Source of the DNA: Plantactinospora sp. BC1
GTDB taxonomy: Bacteria; Actinomycetota; Actinomycetes; Mycobacteriales; Micromonosporaceae
DNA: 64,000 nt
Reading direction: 5' to 3'
NCBI RefSeq assembly: GCF_003030345.1
Contig: NZ_CP028158.1
Location: 496,001 to 560,000 of the forward strand
A program made the translations under genes and the position numbers. Below, in pieces: positions 37,370 to 46,547 of this stretch. A model generated the notes under the pieces. The model was not told the DNA's origin, made no database searches, and was given only the letters and a program-made list of their open reading frames with translations. The stretch's first letter is position 1, and every line of letters starts with the position of its first letter.

Positions 37370-37409
37370 AAAAACTGGTTGATGCGGTCCCGACCTGCTG
37401 AGCTAGGGT
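37370..37409 (+). promoter_or_regulatory. WhiB7/WblC-type promoter upstream of erm
   Basis: An AAAAA tract (37370-37374) lies 4 nt before TTGATG (37379-37384), followed by a 19-bp spacer and TAGGGT (37404-37409). An A-rich element just upstream of the -35 is the known hallmark of WhiB7 (WblC)-activated promoters of antibiotic-resistance genes in actinomycetes. The expected start of transcription, about 7 nt after the -10, falls on the first base of the upstream ORF. Confidence 0.65.
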
Positions 37410-37415
37410 GGGCGG

Positions 37416-37532
37416 GTGTCCGGCACCTTCCACGCCCTGATCCGCGGGTCCCTGACCGGGACGTGCACCGCCGACTGGGCGCCCCAGCTCCTGATCCGCC
37501 CTCGGGCCGGCCGCTCCGCCCTGGTCGGCTGA
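37416..37532 (+). CDS. Leaderless 38-residue upstream ORF (putative regulatory leader peptide of erm)
   Basis: GTG at 37416-37418 lies 7 nt after the predicted -10, so the mRNA would start at or next to the start codon, with no ribosome site needed. The peptide (VSGTFHALIRG... ending RSALVG) resembles nothing I can name. Upstream ORFs commonly precede WhiB7-regulon and erm genes, where ribosome stalling by a drug changes downstream RNA folding. The stop at 37530-37532 is just before the hairpin at 37550. The coding claim is inferred from position. Confidence 0.5.
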   Translation: MSGTFHALIRGSLTGTCTADWAPQLLIRPRAGRSALVG

Positions 37533-37549
37533 GCGCGGGAGCACCTGGG

Positions 37550-37637
37550 TTCGATCGCCGACGCCGCTGACGCGGCGCCGTCGAACGCCGGTCCCATCCT
37601 TTTGCGGTTTGTGACGTGCCGCGACGCCGTCGGCGTC
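37550..37637 (+). promoter_or_regulatory. Hairpins and T-rich stretch between leader ORF and erm (possible attenuator)
   Basis: TTCGA...GCCGC-TGAC-GCGGC...TCGAA (about 37550-37584) forms a long imperfect stem and is followed by cccatccttttgcggttt, a T-rich run unusual for this genome. A second perfect hairpin GACGCC-GTC-GGCGTC lies at 37623-37637. Together with the leader ORF this looks like transcriptional or translational attenuation. No folding calculation was made. Confidence 0.45.
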
Positions 37638-37776
37638 CGTGTCGTCCTGTGCCGCCGTTTGCGTGTGGTGCGCTGTCCAGGGTCATCCGAGTCCTGATCA
37701 CTTCCGGACAGGTCGTGGCGATCGCGCCCGCCTGCCCACAAACCGGCCCGGAGCGTCCGGGCGGGAGGACACGGCT

Positions 37777-38661
37777 GTGCCGCACCATCATCCGAATCGA
37801 GAGAACCGTCCGCACGCCCACCGGACGAACCCGCCGACCCACCGGCAACCCGACCGGCCCGCCCGACCGGCGGTGCCGCGTACCGGGCAGGACCGGTCGC
37901 GCCGGGTTCTCGGGCAGAACTTCCTCCGCGACGAGCGGACCATCGGGCAGATCGTCGCGTCGGCCCGCCCGGACCCGACCGGGCTGATCCTGGAGGTCGG
38001 CGCGGGGCAGGGGGCGCTGACCAGGGAGCTGGTTCGGCGGTGTCGCCGGGTCGTCGCGTACGAGATCGACCCGGCGCTGGTCGCCCGGCTCGGCGAGGAG
38101 TTCCGCGCCGAGCCGGGACTCCGGCTCGTACACGGAGACTTCGTCGCCGCCGTGCCGCCGACCGAGCCGTTCGCGGTGGTCGGCAACATCCCGTACGCCT
38201 CGACGAGCCGGATCGTCGACTGGTGCCTGGACGCCCCGCGGCTGACCAGCGCCACCCTGGTCACCCAGCTCGAGTACGCCCGGAAGCGCTGCGGCGACTA
38301 CGGCCGGTGGACGCTGCGGACCGTGCAGACCTGGCCGTGGATGAACTGGCGGCTGGCCGGCCGGATCCCCCGGGAGCGGTTCCGGCCGATGCCCCGGGTG
38401 GACTCCGGCATCCTGCGCCTGGAGCGCCGGGCGGTGGGCCTGCTGCCGGGACGTCAGCTCGCCGCCTACGAACGGTTCGTCGCGCTCGGCTTCGGCGGGG
38501 TGGGCGGCTCGCTGCGGGCCTCGTTGCACCGTGGCTACCCGGCCCGCCAGGTCGACGCCGCGCTGCGGGCCAACCGGGTGCCGGCCGACATCCTCGTCGG
38601 GTACGTCTGGCCGGAGCAGTGGATCTCCCTCTTCCAGGCGATCCATTCGAGCCGACGGTGA
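37777..38661 (+). CDS. Erm-type 23S rRNA (adenine-N6) methyltransferase
   Basis: 294 residues. A basic, His/Pro/Arg-rich N-terminal extension (about 45 residues) precedes the Erm/KsgA core: VLGQNFLRD, ILEVGAGQGALTREL (SAM loop), VAYEIDPAL, VHGDF and VVGNIPYAST (the catalytic NIPY motif), then an all-helical C-terminal domain. It would methylate A2058 of 23S rRNA and give resistance to macrolides, lincosamides and streptogramin B. GTG at 37777 has GGAGG 8 nt upstream. Regulation by the WhiB7-like promoter and leader is inferred. A KsgA (16S) identity is unlikely, given the extension and the VGNIPY context. Confidence 0.88.
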   Translation: MPHHHPNRENRPHAHRTNPPTHRQPDRPARPAVPRTGQDRSRRVLGQNFLRDERTIGQIVASARPDPTGLILEVGAGQGALTRELVRRCRRVVAYEIDPALVARLGEEFRAEPGLRLVHGDFVAAVPPTEPFAVVGNIPYASTSRIVDWCLDAPRLTSATLVTQLEYARKRCGDYGRWTLRTVQTWPWMNWRLAGRIPRERFRPMPRVDSGILRLERRAVGLLPGRQLAAYERFVALGFGGVGGSLRASLHRGYPARQVDAALRANRVPADILVGYVWPEQWISLFQAIHSSRR

Positions 38662-38801
38662 GGTGACGCGTAGGACGACGACGTACTCCGGTCGGCCCGG
38701 CGCTGTCGCGGCGCCGGCCGCCGGACCCGGCGCGGTGGCGACCCGCGCGGTGGGCGACCCGCGCGGTGCCTACCCGCAGTGCCGGCCCGCCGTCGGGTCC
38801 G

Positions 38802-39257
38802 TCAGTCGAGGCAGCGTACGTGCACGGCGATGTGCTGGGGTTCGGCGCCGACATCCCGGTGCAGCACCTCGAGTTCCACCCGGTGCCGGTCGGTGGAGAC
38901 GGGGTCGTCGGCCGCACCGGCGAGGCAGCTCGGATAGCTGCCCTCGCCGTGCAGCGTGCCGCCCGCGTCCTGCCAGCCGTCGGCGATCACGGTGTAGACG
39001 GTGTCACCGTGCAGCGGGTCGGGCACGGCGCCGTCCCGTTCGAGGACGAACAGCCTGGTCCGGTCGTTCGACCAGGTCACCGTGCCGGTGACCAGCTCCG
39101 ACCGGGCGGTGTGCGGGTCGTCGGCGAGCTTCGTCGCGCTGACACCGATCAGCACTCCGATCGTGACGAGGACCAGCGGGAGCGCGACCCGGACGAGGGC
39201 CCGGCGCGGCCGAGGGGCCACGACACCGCGCACCGGATCGGCGGAAGCTGCTGCCAT
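38802..39257 (-). CDS. Single-pass membrane protein, function unknown
   Basis: 151 residues: a short Arg-rich cytoplasmic start, one membrane segment (VALPLVLVTIGVLIGVSA, about residues 24-42), then an extracytoplasmic domain with beta-rich segments (ELVTGTVTWSNDRTRLFVLE, DTVYTVIADGWQDAGG) and two Cys residues (SYPSCLAG, VRCLD) that could pair. I do not recognise a family. ATG at 39257 is the natural start because homology-like composition and the membrane segment begin there; the ribosome site is weak. Monocistronic. Confidence 0.7.
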   Translation of the reverse strand: MAAASADPVRGVVAPRPRRALVRVALPLVLVTIGVLIGVSATKLADDPHTARSELVTGTVTWSNDRTRLFVLERDGAVPDPLHGDTVYTVIADGWQDAGGTLHGEGSYPSCLAGAADDPVSTDRHRVELEVLHRDVGAEPQHIAVHVRCLD

Positions 39258-39394
39258 GCGAGCAAGGTACGCGACCGGCGCGGGACCGTGCGGTCGTCGG
39301 GTGCGGCGGAGGTGACGACGGTGAGGCGTCCACCGGGGGTACGGCCCGGGGCGGCGCGACCACGGCCGCCGCGCCTCCACCGGCGCTCGACGGG

Positions 39395-40468
39395 TCAGTA
39401 GGTGATGAAGCCGTACAGGGCCAGGTGGTTCGACCTGGTACCGGCCACCGTGTGGTCGACCGCCGACGGCTGCACACTGCCCCGGACGAAGAGATAATCG
39501 ATCTTGCTGGAGCCGCTGGTGGCCCTGGAACCGTAGCCGGTCATGCCGTAACCGCTCAACGTCGACGCCGGGATGCCGGTCCGGTTCGCGTCGATGCCGA
39601 CCACCCGAATCGTCGAGGCGTTCATCAGGCTGGTGGCGTCCGCCCCGATGTGGATGCCGGTGCCACCGATGCCGGTGTAGCCGGCCCCGGCGCAGGCGTT
39701 CTGCCGGTTCTCCTGCGGCAGGTGCATGGTGGCGGCGAAGACGGTGGTGCCGGTCGCCTTGATGGTGAACCTCGCCGCGATGGCGCTGGTCCGCTTCCAC
39801 TTGTGGTAGTCGGTGCTGTCCGGGTCGCTGTTCGGCGGCTTGTAGAGCGTGCACCCGGCACCGTTCGCGTACGCCGTCCCGGGCCGCAGCCAGCCGGCAC
39901 TCCAGTATTTCGAGACGTCGCCGGAGGCGAGGCTCAGGGTCCGGGTGTTGTAGAGGATGCCGTTGGTCTGCTTCTTCTTCAGGTCACCGAGCGACTGGGA
40001 GCTGCACTTGTGGGTGCTGCCCCACGGCTCCGGGTCGCTCCAGGCCACGATCGCCCGGTAGGTGCCGGCCGGATAGCCGAACTTGGCCGAGAGCTGGTCC
40101 GCGTACGCCTCCGCCTGCCCGGTGCCCCGGACCTGCTGCACGATCAGCAGGTCCGGTGCCGCCACACCGGCGGTACCCGTCCGGCCGCTGTCGTCGACGA
40201 GGATCGAGGTGAGATGGTCCGGACCGGAGATCCGGGTGCAGGTGCCGTCGGCGTTGTTCACCACGAGGTTCTCGATGTTGTTGTTGTAGACCCGCAGCAC
40301 CCGCTCCGCCGCCACGGCGCCGTCACCGGCCGCCATCCGGGTGTCGCCGGCCGTGGGCCGGGTGTCGCCGTCGTGCGCCGACGCGTCCCCCGTCGGGATC
40401 GCGACCAGCGCGACGGCCGTGAGCAGGGTGGCGGCGGTCCGGGGCGACCGACGTGCGGCGGTGGCCAT
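39395..40468 (-). CDS. Secreted endonuclease/exonuclease/phosphatase-fold protein
   Basis: 357 residues with a Sec signal peptide (AATLLTAVALVAIPTGDASA). The fold is indicated by VYNNNIENL near the start, IVQQV, FAATMHLPQENR, VVGIDANRTGIP, SSKIDYLFVRG and the closing SNHLALYGFI. These correspond to the Asn, Glu, His, Asp-x-Asn and final Asp-His elements of the DNase I/phosphatase superfamily, although the last is SNH rather than SDH and the Glu position reads Gln (IVQQV). It may be a secreted nuclease or phosphatase with altered activity. ATG at 40468 follows AGGAG. Confidence 0.82.
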   Translation of the reverse strand: MATAARRSPRTAATLLTAVALVAIPTGDASAHDGDTRPTAGDTRMAAGDGAVAAERVLRVYNNNIENLVVNNADGTCTRISGPDHLTSILVDDSGRTGTAGVAAPDLLIVQQVRGTGQAEAYADQLSAKFGYPAGTYRAIVAWSDPEPWGSTHKCSSQSLGDLKKKQTNGILYNTRTLSLASGDVSKYWSAGWLRPGTAYANGAGCTLYKPPNSDPDSTDYHKWKRTSAIAARFTIKATGTTVFAATMHLPQENRQNACAGAGYTGIGGTGIHIGADATSLMNASTIRVVGIDANRTGIPASTLSGYGMTGYGSRATSGSSKIDYLFVRGSVQPSAVDHTVAGTRSNHLALYGFITY

Positions 40469-40611
40469 GGCGGGCTCCTGTCCGGGTGGCGTTCCGACGG
40501 GGTACCGGCGCGCACCGGTGGCCGGGACTCTACCGCGACCGCACCGTCCTCAGGGGAGCGTGCCGACCCCGCCGGGACGGTGTGGCGGCGCCGATTGACC
40601 GTCCCGTCGGG

Positions 40612-41649
40612 CTATCCGCCGCCCCCGGCCCCGGAGGCGTGCGCCGGATTCAGGCCGAGCCCGTCGAGCGCGTGGGCGAGGCGGGCGTTCTCGGCCCGGA
40701 GGAAGTCGCCGAATCCCGCGCCGTCGAGGTACGCGTCGGTCCAGCCGTACTTGGTCAGCACCGTCCGCCACTGTGCCGAGGCGTGCAACCGGGCGACCAT
40801 CTCGCGCATGGCCGCCACGTCCCCGCCGTCCAGTCCGGGCGGCGCGACGATGCCCCGCCAGTTGGTGAAGACGACGTCGACACCGCGCTCCCGCAGGGTC
40901 GGCGCCTCGGTGCCGGCGAGCCGGAACTCGCTGGTGACGGCGAGTACCCGGAGCTGGCCGGAGGCGATCTGGTCGGCGTACTCGCTGCGGCCGGAGACGC
41001 CGAAGTCGACCTGGTGGTCGAGGATCGCGGCGAGCAGGTCGCCGCCCCCGTCGAACTGCCGGTAGCTCACCTGTCGGGGCGGGATGCCGACCGCCTCCGC
41101 GATCAGCATCGGGGCGAGATGGTCCGGCCCACCGGCGGACGAGCCGCCGCCCACCGGTACGGCCGCCGGGTCGGCCCGCCAGGCCGTGATCAGCCCGTCG
41201 ATGTCCCGGTACGGCGAGTCCCGGGTCACCACCACGATCGCCGGCTCCTCGATGAGCCGGGCGATCGGCGTGGTGTCCTGGAGCGTGAACCGGGCCCCGG
41301 AGGCGTACTGGCTGCCGACCACGCCGAGCCCCATCAGCATCATCAGGTCCGGGTTGCCCCGCTCGTAGCCGAGCCGTCGGAGCCCGACGACGCCACCGCC
41401 GCCGGGCAGGTTGAAGACCTCCACCGCCCGGGCGATCCCGGCGTCGGCCAGGGACTTGGCGGCGGTGCGCGCGGTCACGTCGTAGCCGCTCCCCGGTGGG
41501 TTCGGGACGAGCAGGCGCAATTCGGCGGCGCCGTCCGCGAGGCGCCCCGCGCAGCCGGAGACGACGATCAGCACGACCGCGAGACCAGCGGCGACCGAGC
41601 CGGCCAGCCGCCTCGCCACCGGACACCTCGTCGCCGGATACCTCGCCAC
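40612..41649 (-). CDS. TctC-family solute-binding lipoprotein (orphan, divergent from the sensor kinase)
   Basis: 345 residues with a lipobox (VVSGCAG) after an N-terminal hydrophobic stretch. The Bug/TctC fold is shown by LRLLVPNPPGSGYDVTAR, VEVFNLPGGGGVVGLRRL, VGGGSSAGGPDHLA and FTNWRGIVAPPGL. Such proteins bind carboxylates outside the cell. No transporter membrane genes are attached, and it diverges from a CitA-type kinase 234 nt away, so it may present ligand to that sensor, as described for BctC with BctE in Bordetella. GTG at 41649 has GGAGG upstream; ATG at 41700 is an alternative. Confidence 0.87.
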   Translation of the reverse strand: MARYPATRCPVARRLAGSVAAGLAVVLIVVSGCAGRLADGAAELRLLVPNPPGSGYDVTARTAAKSLADAGIARAVEVFNLPGGGGVVGLRRLGYERGNPDLMMLMGLGVVGSQYASGARFTLQDTTPIARLIEEPAIVVVTRDSPYRDIDGLITAWRADPAAVPVGGGSSAGGPDHLAPMLIAEAVGIPPRQVSYRQFDGGGDLLAAILDHQVDFGVSGRSEYADQIASGQLRVLAVTSEFRLAGTEAPTLRERGVDVVFTNWRGIVAPPGLDGGDVAAMREMVARLHASAQWRTVLTKYGWTDAYLDGAGFGDFLRAENARLAHALDGLGLNPAHASGAGGGG

Positions 41650-41883
41650 CGCACACCTCCGCACCGGATACCTCGTCGTCCGACCCCTCGTACCGTCCAT
41701 CCGCCGATCCTGGCCGCCCGACGCCCGGTTGTCACCACCCGTGACGGGTCCGGTCCGCCGGTTGACGTCGGGGCTGGTCAGGTGAGAACTTCCCGGTTGC
41801 CCGGCGCCGCGACCGGGTGTCGTCGCGGGGCAGGCGACCGTGCCGGTACCGGACCGGCGCGACGAACCGGACGAGGAGGAGCG

Positions 41884-43647
41884 ATGCGGCAGCGGATGTC
41901 CCTGGCCGGTCAGTTCCTGCTGTTGCAGCTCGGCATCGTCCTGCTGGTCGTCTGCACGGTGGCGGCCGTCTCGATCACCGAGTCCGACGCGGCGTTCCGC
42001 CGGGACGAGGGCTCCCGGCTGCGCTCGGTGGGGGAGAACGCGGCGATCAACCGGACCGTACGGATGGGGATCGGCGACCCGCACGGCCAGGAGGCGCTGG
42101 CGGCGGTGGCGGAGAGCGCGCGGGCGGTCTCCGGCGCGACGTACGTGCTGATCGCCGACGCCACCGGCAAGCTGGTCACCGGCCCGGACGCCGGATCGCC
42201 GATGGTGCTCGGCAGCAGCGACGGCCTCACCGGCCGGTCCTGGGTCGGCGTGGTCGACGACGGCTCCAAGGCGCTGGTCGCGCACGTGCCGGTCCTCGAC
42301 GAGCGGGACGGCCGCTTCCTCGGCCTGATCGTGGTCGGCCAGACCTATCCGACGCTGCCTGAGCAGCTCGCGGCCGGCCTCACCAACCTGCTCACCTATC
42401 TGCTGCTCGGCGGGGTGCTCGGGGTGGCCGGGTCGCTGCTGCTGGCCCGGCGGGTGAAGCGACAGACGCTGGGGCTGGAGCCGCGCGAGATCACCGGTCT
42501 GGTCGAGCACCGGGAGGCGATGCTGCACGGCATCAAGGAGGGCGTGCTCGGCACCGACACCGCCGACCGGGTGACCCTGGTCAACGACGAGGCGGTCCGG
42601 CTGCTCGGGCTGGCCGCGCTGCCGGTCGGCCGGTCGCTGCACGCCGAGCCGATGGAGCCCCGGCTGCGGGACGTACTCACCGGCAGGGTCACCGGGGTCG
42701 ACCAGATCGTCCTGAGCGACGACCGGGTACTGGTGCTCAACCGCCGGCCGGTGCTGGTCCGGGGGCGCCGGGTCGGCTCGGTCACCACGCTGCGGGACCG
42801 GACCGAGCTGACGGCGCTCCGCCGTGAGCTGGACGCGAGCCGGCAGACCACCGAGGCACTGCGGGCGCAGGCACACGAGTTCTCCAACCGGCTGCACACG
42901 ATCGCCGGGCTGATCGAACTCGGCGAGCACGACGAGGTGATCCGGTACGTCAACCGGGCCAGTCAGGTGCACGAGAAGCTGAACCGGGACGTCACCGAGC
43001 TGGTCCGGGATCCGGCGCTGGCCGCGCTGCTGATCGCCAAGGCCAGTCTCGCCGCCGAGCAGGGTGTCCGGCTGGGGGTCTCGCCGGAGTCGGATCTGCC
43101 GGCGGTCGACGAGCAGCTCGCCGCCGATCTGGTCACGGTGGTCGGCAACCTGGTCGACAACGCGCTGGACGCGGCCGGCTCCGGTGGCCGGGTGGAGGTC
43201 GTCCTCGCCCGGGTCGACACCGAGGTCGTGGTCCGGGTCGGCGACTCCGGTCCGGGGGTACCGCCGGAGCGGGTCGAGGAGGTCTTCCGGCAGGGTTACA
43301 GCACCAAGGACCCGGCCCGGGGGCACCACGGGCTGGGGCTGGCACTGGTCCGGCTGATCTGCCAGCGCCGGGGCGGCAGCGTCGAGGTCGACGGCGCATC
43401 GTTCCGGGCCCGGCTGCCGCTGCCCGCCACCGGCCGGGCCCGGCTGCCACTGGCCGCCGCCGGCCGGGACCCGGCTCGGCCCGCCGCCGGCCGGGATCCG
43501 GCTCGGCCCGCCGCCGGCCGGCATCCGGTCCCGTCGGTCACCGGTGCGGATCCGGTCCCGTCGGTCGACGAGCCGGCCGGGGACACCGCGCCGCCGGCCG
43601 GCAGCCCGGTCCGGGACGGCGCGCTGCCCGGGAGGGCGCCGACATGA
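41884..43647 (+). CDS. CitA/DcuS-type sensor histidine kinase
   Basis: 587 residues: TM1 (FLLLQLGIVLLVVCTVAAVS), an extracytoplasmic PDC/Cache-like sensor (TYVLIADATGKLVTG, GLIVVGQTY), TM2 (LLTYLLLGGVLGVAGSLLLA), a PAS domain, and a kinase core with phospho-acceptor His in AQAHEFSNRLHTI, N-box NLVDNALDAA, and G-boxes GDSGPGVP and GHHGLGLALV. This HEFxNxLH pattern is typical of the citrate/C4-dicarboxylate family. The tail of about 90 residues is Pro/Ala/Arg-rich with a 9-residue repeat. ATG at 41884 follows AGGAGGAG. The stop overlaps the regulator gene as ATGA. Confidence 0.93.
   Translation: MRQRMSLAGQFLLLQLGIVLLVVCTVAAVSITESDAAFRRDEGSRLRSVGENAAINRTVRMGIGDPHGQEALAAVAESARAVSGATYVLIADATGKLVTGPDAGSPMVLGSSDGLTGRSWVGVVDDGSKALVAHVPVLDERDGRFLGLIVVGQTYPTLPEQLAAGLTNLLTYLLLGGVLGVAGSLLLARRVKRQTLGLEPREITGLVEHREAMLHGIKEGVLGTDTADRVTLVNDEAVRLLGLAALPVGRSLHAEPMEPRLRDVLTGRVTGVDQIVLSDDRVLVLNRRPVLVRGRRVGSVTTLRDRTELTALRRELDASRQTTEALRAQAHEFSNRLHTIAGLIELGEHDEVIRYVNRASQVHEKLNRDVTELVRDPALAALLIAKASLAAEQGVRLGVSPESDLPAVDEQLAADLVTVVGNLVDNALDAAGSGGRVEVVLARVDTEVVVRVGDSGPGVPPERVEEVFRQGYSTKDPARGHHGLGLALVRLICQRRGGSVEVDGASFRARLPLPATGRARLPLAAAGRDPARPAAGRDPARPAAGRHPVPSVTGADPVPSVDEPAGDTAPPAGSPVRDGALPGRAPT
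43454..43534 (+). repeat. 27-bp tandem repeat in the kinase C-terminal tail
   Basis: Two near-identical 27-bp units (43454-43480 and 43481-43507) and a third, partly diverged, encode AAGRDPARP-like segments after the ATPase domain. They lie in a disordered tail and should not affect catalysis. Confidence 0.75.
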
Positions 43648-44318
43648 TCCGGGTACTGGTGGTGGACGACGACTTCATGGTCGCCCGGGTGCAGCGGGGC
43701 TTCGTCGAGCGGACGCCCGGCTTCACCGTCGTCGGGGTGGCGCACACCGGCGCGGAAGCGCTCGACGCGGTGCACCGGCTCCGCCCCGACCTGGTACTGC
43801 TCGACATCTACCTGCCGGATCTCTCCGGGCTGGAGGTGCTGCGTCGGCTGCGCGAGGGCGAGGTGGTGGTGGACGTACTCGCGGTGACGGCGGCCCGGGA
43901 CGTCGACACGATCCGGACCGCCCTGCGCGGCGGGGTCGTGCACTATCTGATCAAGCCGTTCGGCTCGGACGCGCTGCGCGACCGGCTGGAGCGGTACGCC
44001 GCCGCCCAGCAGCGGCTGGCCGGATCCGGAGAGGTCGGCCAGGAGGACGTCGACCGGCTCTTCGTCGCGCTCCGGCCGGCCCCGGTCGAGTTGCCGAAGG
44101 GCCTGACCCAGCCGACCGCCGACCTGGTCGCCACGGCACTGCGGTCGACCGACGGCGATCTCTCCGCCACGGAGTGCGCCGATCGGGTCGGGCTGTCCCG
44201 GGTCAGCACCCGCCGCTACCTGGAGCACTTCGTCGGGGCCGGCAAGGCCGGGGTGAGCCTGCGGTACGGCTCCGCCGGCCGACCGGAGCGCCGCTACCGG
44301 TGGACCGGCGGAACCTGA
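43644..44318 (+). CDS. CitB/DcuR-type response regulator
   Basis: 224 residues. The receiver domain has DDDF, the phospho-acceptor Asp in LLDIYLPDLSG, and the conserved Lys in HYLIKPFG. A C-terminal winged HTH (LSATECADRVGLSRVSTRRYLEHF) is that of the CitB family. With the upstream kinase it should activate the adjacent tct genes in response to a tricarboxylate or related acid. It overlaps the kinase by ATGA and converges on tctA. A 17-bp direct repeat covers its last codons and stop (44305-44321) and recurs at 44362-44378. Confidence 0.93.
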   Translation: MIRVLVVDDDFMVARVQRGFVERTPGFTVVGVAHTGAEALDAVHRLRPDLVLLDIYLPDLSGLEVLRRLREGEVVVDVLAVTAARDVDTIRTALRGGVVHYLIKPFGSDALRDRLERYAAAQQRLAGSGEVGQEDVDRLFVALRPAPVELPKGLTQPTADLVATALRSTDGDLSATECADRVGLSRVSTRRYLEHFVGAGKAGVSLRYGSAGRPERRYRWTGGT

Positions 44319-44385
44319 CCGACCCTGCCGGCCACCGGAACCCGCCGGGGGGCCTGCCCGGCCGGCGGAACCTGACCGGGCGTGC

Positions 44386-45933
44386 CTAGTCGTCCTCGCC
44401 GAAGGTGAGCCGCCGTGCCGTGGCGGGCCGGCCGCGCAGCCGGGCGACGATCCGGGGCAGGAACGGCACCAGCACCGCCAGCACGACCAGTCCGAGGAGT
44501 ACGGCGGTGAGTGGCCGGGTGACGAAGACGCTCAGGTCCCCGTTGGAGAGCACCAGCGTGCGACGGAACTGCAACTCCATCATCGGACCGAGGATGGCAC
44601 CGAGAATCACCGGTGCGATCGGGAACTCGAAGTGCCGCATGAAGAACCCGACCACCCCGATCCCGTACGCGATCAGCACCTGGGTCACACTGCTGGTGGC
44701 CGCGTAGACGCCGAGGGTGGCGAAGACCAGAATACCGGCGTAGAGGATCGGCCGGGGGATCTGGAGCACCTTCACCCAGAGCCGAATCAGCGGCAGGTTC
44801 AGCGCCAGCAGCAGTACGTTGCCGACGTAGAGCGAGGCGATCAGCGCCCAGACCAGTTCCGGGGACTTGTCGAAGAGCTGCGGTCCCGGCTGCACGTTGA
44901 AGATCTGGAACGCCGCCAGCATCACCGCCGCGGTCGCCGAGGTGGGGATGCCGAGGGTGAGCAGCGGGACGAGTACCCCGGAGAAGGCCGCGTTGTTCGC
45001 CGCCTCCGGCCCGGCGACCCCCTCGATCGCCCCCTTGCCGAACTCGGCCCGGTTCTTCGCCCGGCGCCGCTCGTAGGTGTAGGAGAGGAAGGTCGGGATG
45101 TCGGCGCCGCCGGACGGCAGGGCGCCGAACGGGAAGCCGACGGCGGTGCCGCGCAGCCAGGGTCGCCACGACCGGGCCCAGTCCCGCCGGCTCAGCCAGC
45201 CGAAGCCGCCCCGGGCCGGTTCGAGCGGGGTGACCCGGTCGGGGAGTTGTCCCAGCCGGCTCGCGACGTAGAGCGTCTCGCCGATGGCGAAGAGGCCGAC
45301 GATGATCACCACGACGTCGATGCCGTCGAGCAGTTCCAGGGTGCCGAAGCTGAACCGGGCCTGCCCGGTGAGTTCGTCGAGCCCGACCAGGCCGAGCAGG
45401 AGGCCGAGGCAGAGCGAGATGAGGCCACGGACCAGCGAGCGGCCGACCAGGGCGGTGACCGCGACCATCGCCAGCAGGGCCAGCGCGAAGTAGTCCGCCG
45501 CGCGGAACTCGACGGCGAGCGCGGCCACCGGCTTGGCGAAGAGGGTGAGCAGCAGCGTCGAGATGGTGCCGGCGACGAACGAGCCGATCGCCGCCGTCGC
45601 CAGCGCCGCCCTGGCCCGGCCGCGCCGGGCCATCTGGTACCCCTCGATCGCGGTCGCCACCGAGGCGGACTCGCCCGGGGTGTTCAACAGGATCGACGTG
45701 GTCGAGCCGCCGTACATGGCGCCGTAGTAGATGCCGGCGAACATGATGAACGTGCCGATCGGGTCGTCCAGGTTGAACGTGACCGGCAGCAGCAGGGCGA
45801 TGGTCAGGGCCGGGCCGATCCCGGGCAGTACCCCGACGAAGGTGCCGAGCGTGACGCCGATCGCCGCGTAGAGCAGGTACTGCGGTTCGAGGACGGTGCC
45901 GAAGCCGCCGAGCAGGTCGCCGAAGACGTTCAC
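44386..45933 (-). CDS. tctA: Tripartite tricarboxylate transporter, large membrane subunit TctA
   Basis: 515 residues, almost entirely hydrophobic helices. TctA hallmarks are [21 protein letters not shown] near the N terminus, [24 protein letters not shown], and [16 protein letters not shown] in the second half. It forms the Na+/H+-coupled channel that receives substrate from TctC. GTG at 45933 overlaps the tctB stop. Last gene of the tctC-tctB-tctA operon; the 3' end faces the response regulator. Confidence 0.95.
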   Translation of the reverse strand: MNVFGDLLGGFGTVLEPQYLLYAAIGVTLGTFVGVLPGIGPALTIALLLPVTFNLDDPIGTFIMFAGIYYGAMYGGSTTSILLNTPGESASVATAIEGYQMARRGRARAALATAAIGSFVAGTISTLLLTLFAKPVAALAVEFRAADYFALALLAMVAVTALVGRSLVRGLISLCLGLLLGLVGLDELTGQARFSFGTLELLDGIDVVVIIVGLFAIGETLYVASRLGQLPDRVTPLEPARGGFGWLSRRDWARSWRPWLRGTAVGFPFGALPSGGADIPTFLSYTYERRRAKNRAEFGKGAIEGVAGPEAANNAAFSGVLVPLLTLGIPTSATAAVMLAAFQIFNVQPGPQLFDKSPELVWALIASLYVGNVLLLALNLPLIRLWVKVLQIPRPILYAGILVFATLGVYAATSSVTQVLIAYGIGVVGFFMRHFEFPIAPVILGAILGPMMELQFRRTLVLSNGDLSVFVTRPLTAVLLGLVVLAVLVPFLPRIVARLRGRPATARRLTFGEDD

Positions 45934-46547
45934 AGCGGCAACACCCCGGCCGGCAGCGCGATGTCGAGTCCCCGGGTGAAGCCGTAGTAGACGCCGACGA
46001 CGAGCGGCACCGCGACCGCGACGTCGCGGATCCAGCGCCGGCTGCCGAGGATCCGGGCGCACGCCACGAAGAAGAGCGCCGAGGCGAGTACGAAGCCGGC
46101 CGGGTCGAGCAGCAGCACATAGCCGAGCAGTGCCACGCAGAGCAGGGCCGGGGAGAGCCAGCGTACGGGCGGCGCCGGCTCTTCCACCGGCCCGGCGGTG
46201 GAGGTGTCGGCGTCGTCGGTGGAGCTGTTGGGATCGTCGGTGGAGCTGGTCGGATCGGTGGGGGAGTGGGCCGGGTCGTCGGCGCCGGGTGGCTCGGCGG
46301 GGGACGGCGTCCGGAACTGGCCGACCAGGTACCAGCCGGCCAGCACCACCCAGCCGCTCGTCACCACCAGTGGGGCCAGCCACGGTCCGGCGACCGAGTA
46401 GTCGCCGTCGGCGGCCCGGTACGCCGTCCAGAGCAGGAACAGCCCGCCGGCCAGCAGTACGGAGCCGAGGATCCGGGCTCCCCGGCGGGTCGGTACGGGG
46501 GCGGCCGGCTCGACCACCCCCGTCCGGTTCGGCGACTCCGAGGGCAT
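45930..46547 (-). CDS. tctB: Tripartite tricarboxylate transporter, small membrane subunit TctB
   Basis: 205 residues with four hydrophobic segments, in two pairs separated by an acidic linker rich in Pro, Thr, Ser and Asp (about residues 80-125, with a [19 protein letters not shown] repeat). This is the TctB topology with an unusually long loop. ATG at 46547 shares a base with the tctC stop (TGATG); the end overlaps tctA. It acts as the small membrane partner of TctA. Confidence 0.9.
   Translation of the reverse strand: MPSESPNRTGVVEPAAPVPTRRGARILGSVLLAGGLFLLWTAYRAADGDYSVAGPWLAPLVVTSGWVVLAGWYLVGQFRTPSPAEPPGADDPAHSPTDPTSSTDDPNSSTDDADTSTAGPVEEPAPPVRWLSPALLCVALLGYVLLLDPAGFVLASALFFVACARILGSRRWIRDVAVAVPLVVGVYYGFTRGLDIALPAGVLPL

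Noticed and set aside
40612-43524. 970-codon minus-strand frame ending with the orphan TctC
   Set aside because: The upstream two-thirds is antisense to the kinase. The signal peptide and lipobox define the true N terminus near 41649.
40453-43647. 1064-codon plus-strand frame ending with the histidine kinase
   Set aside because: The part before 41884 is antisense to the TctC gene and lacks structure. The kinase has its own ATG with a strong ribosome site.
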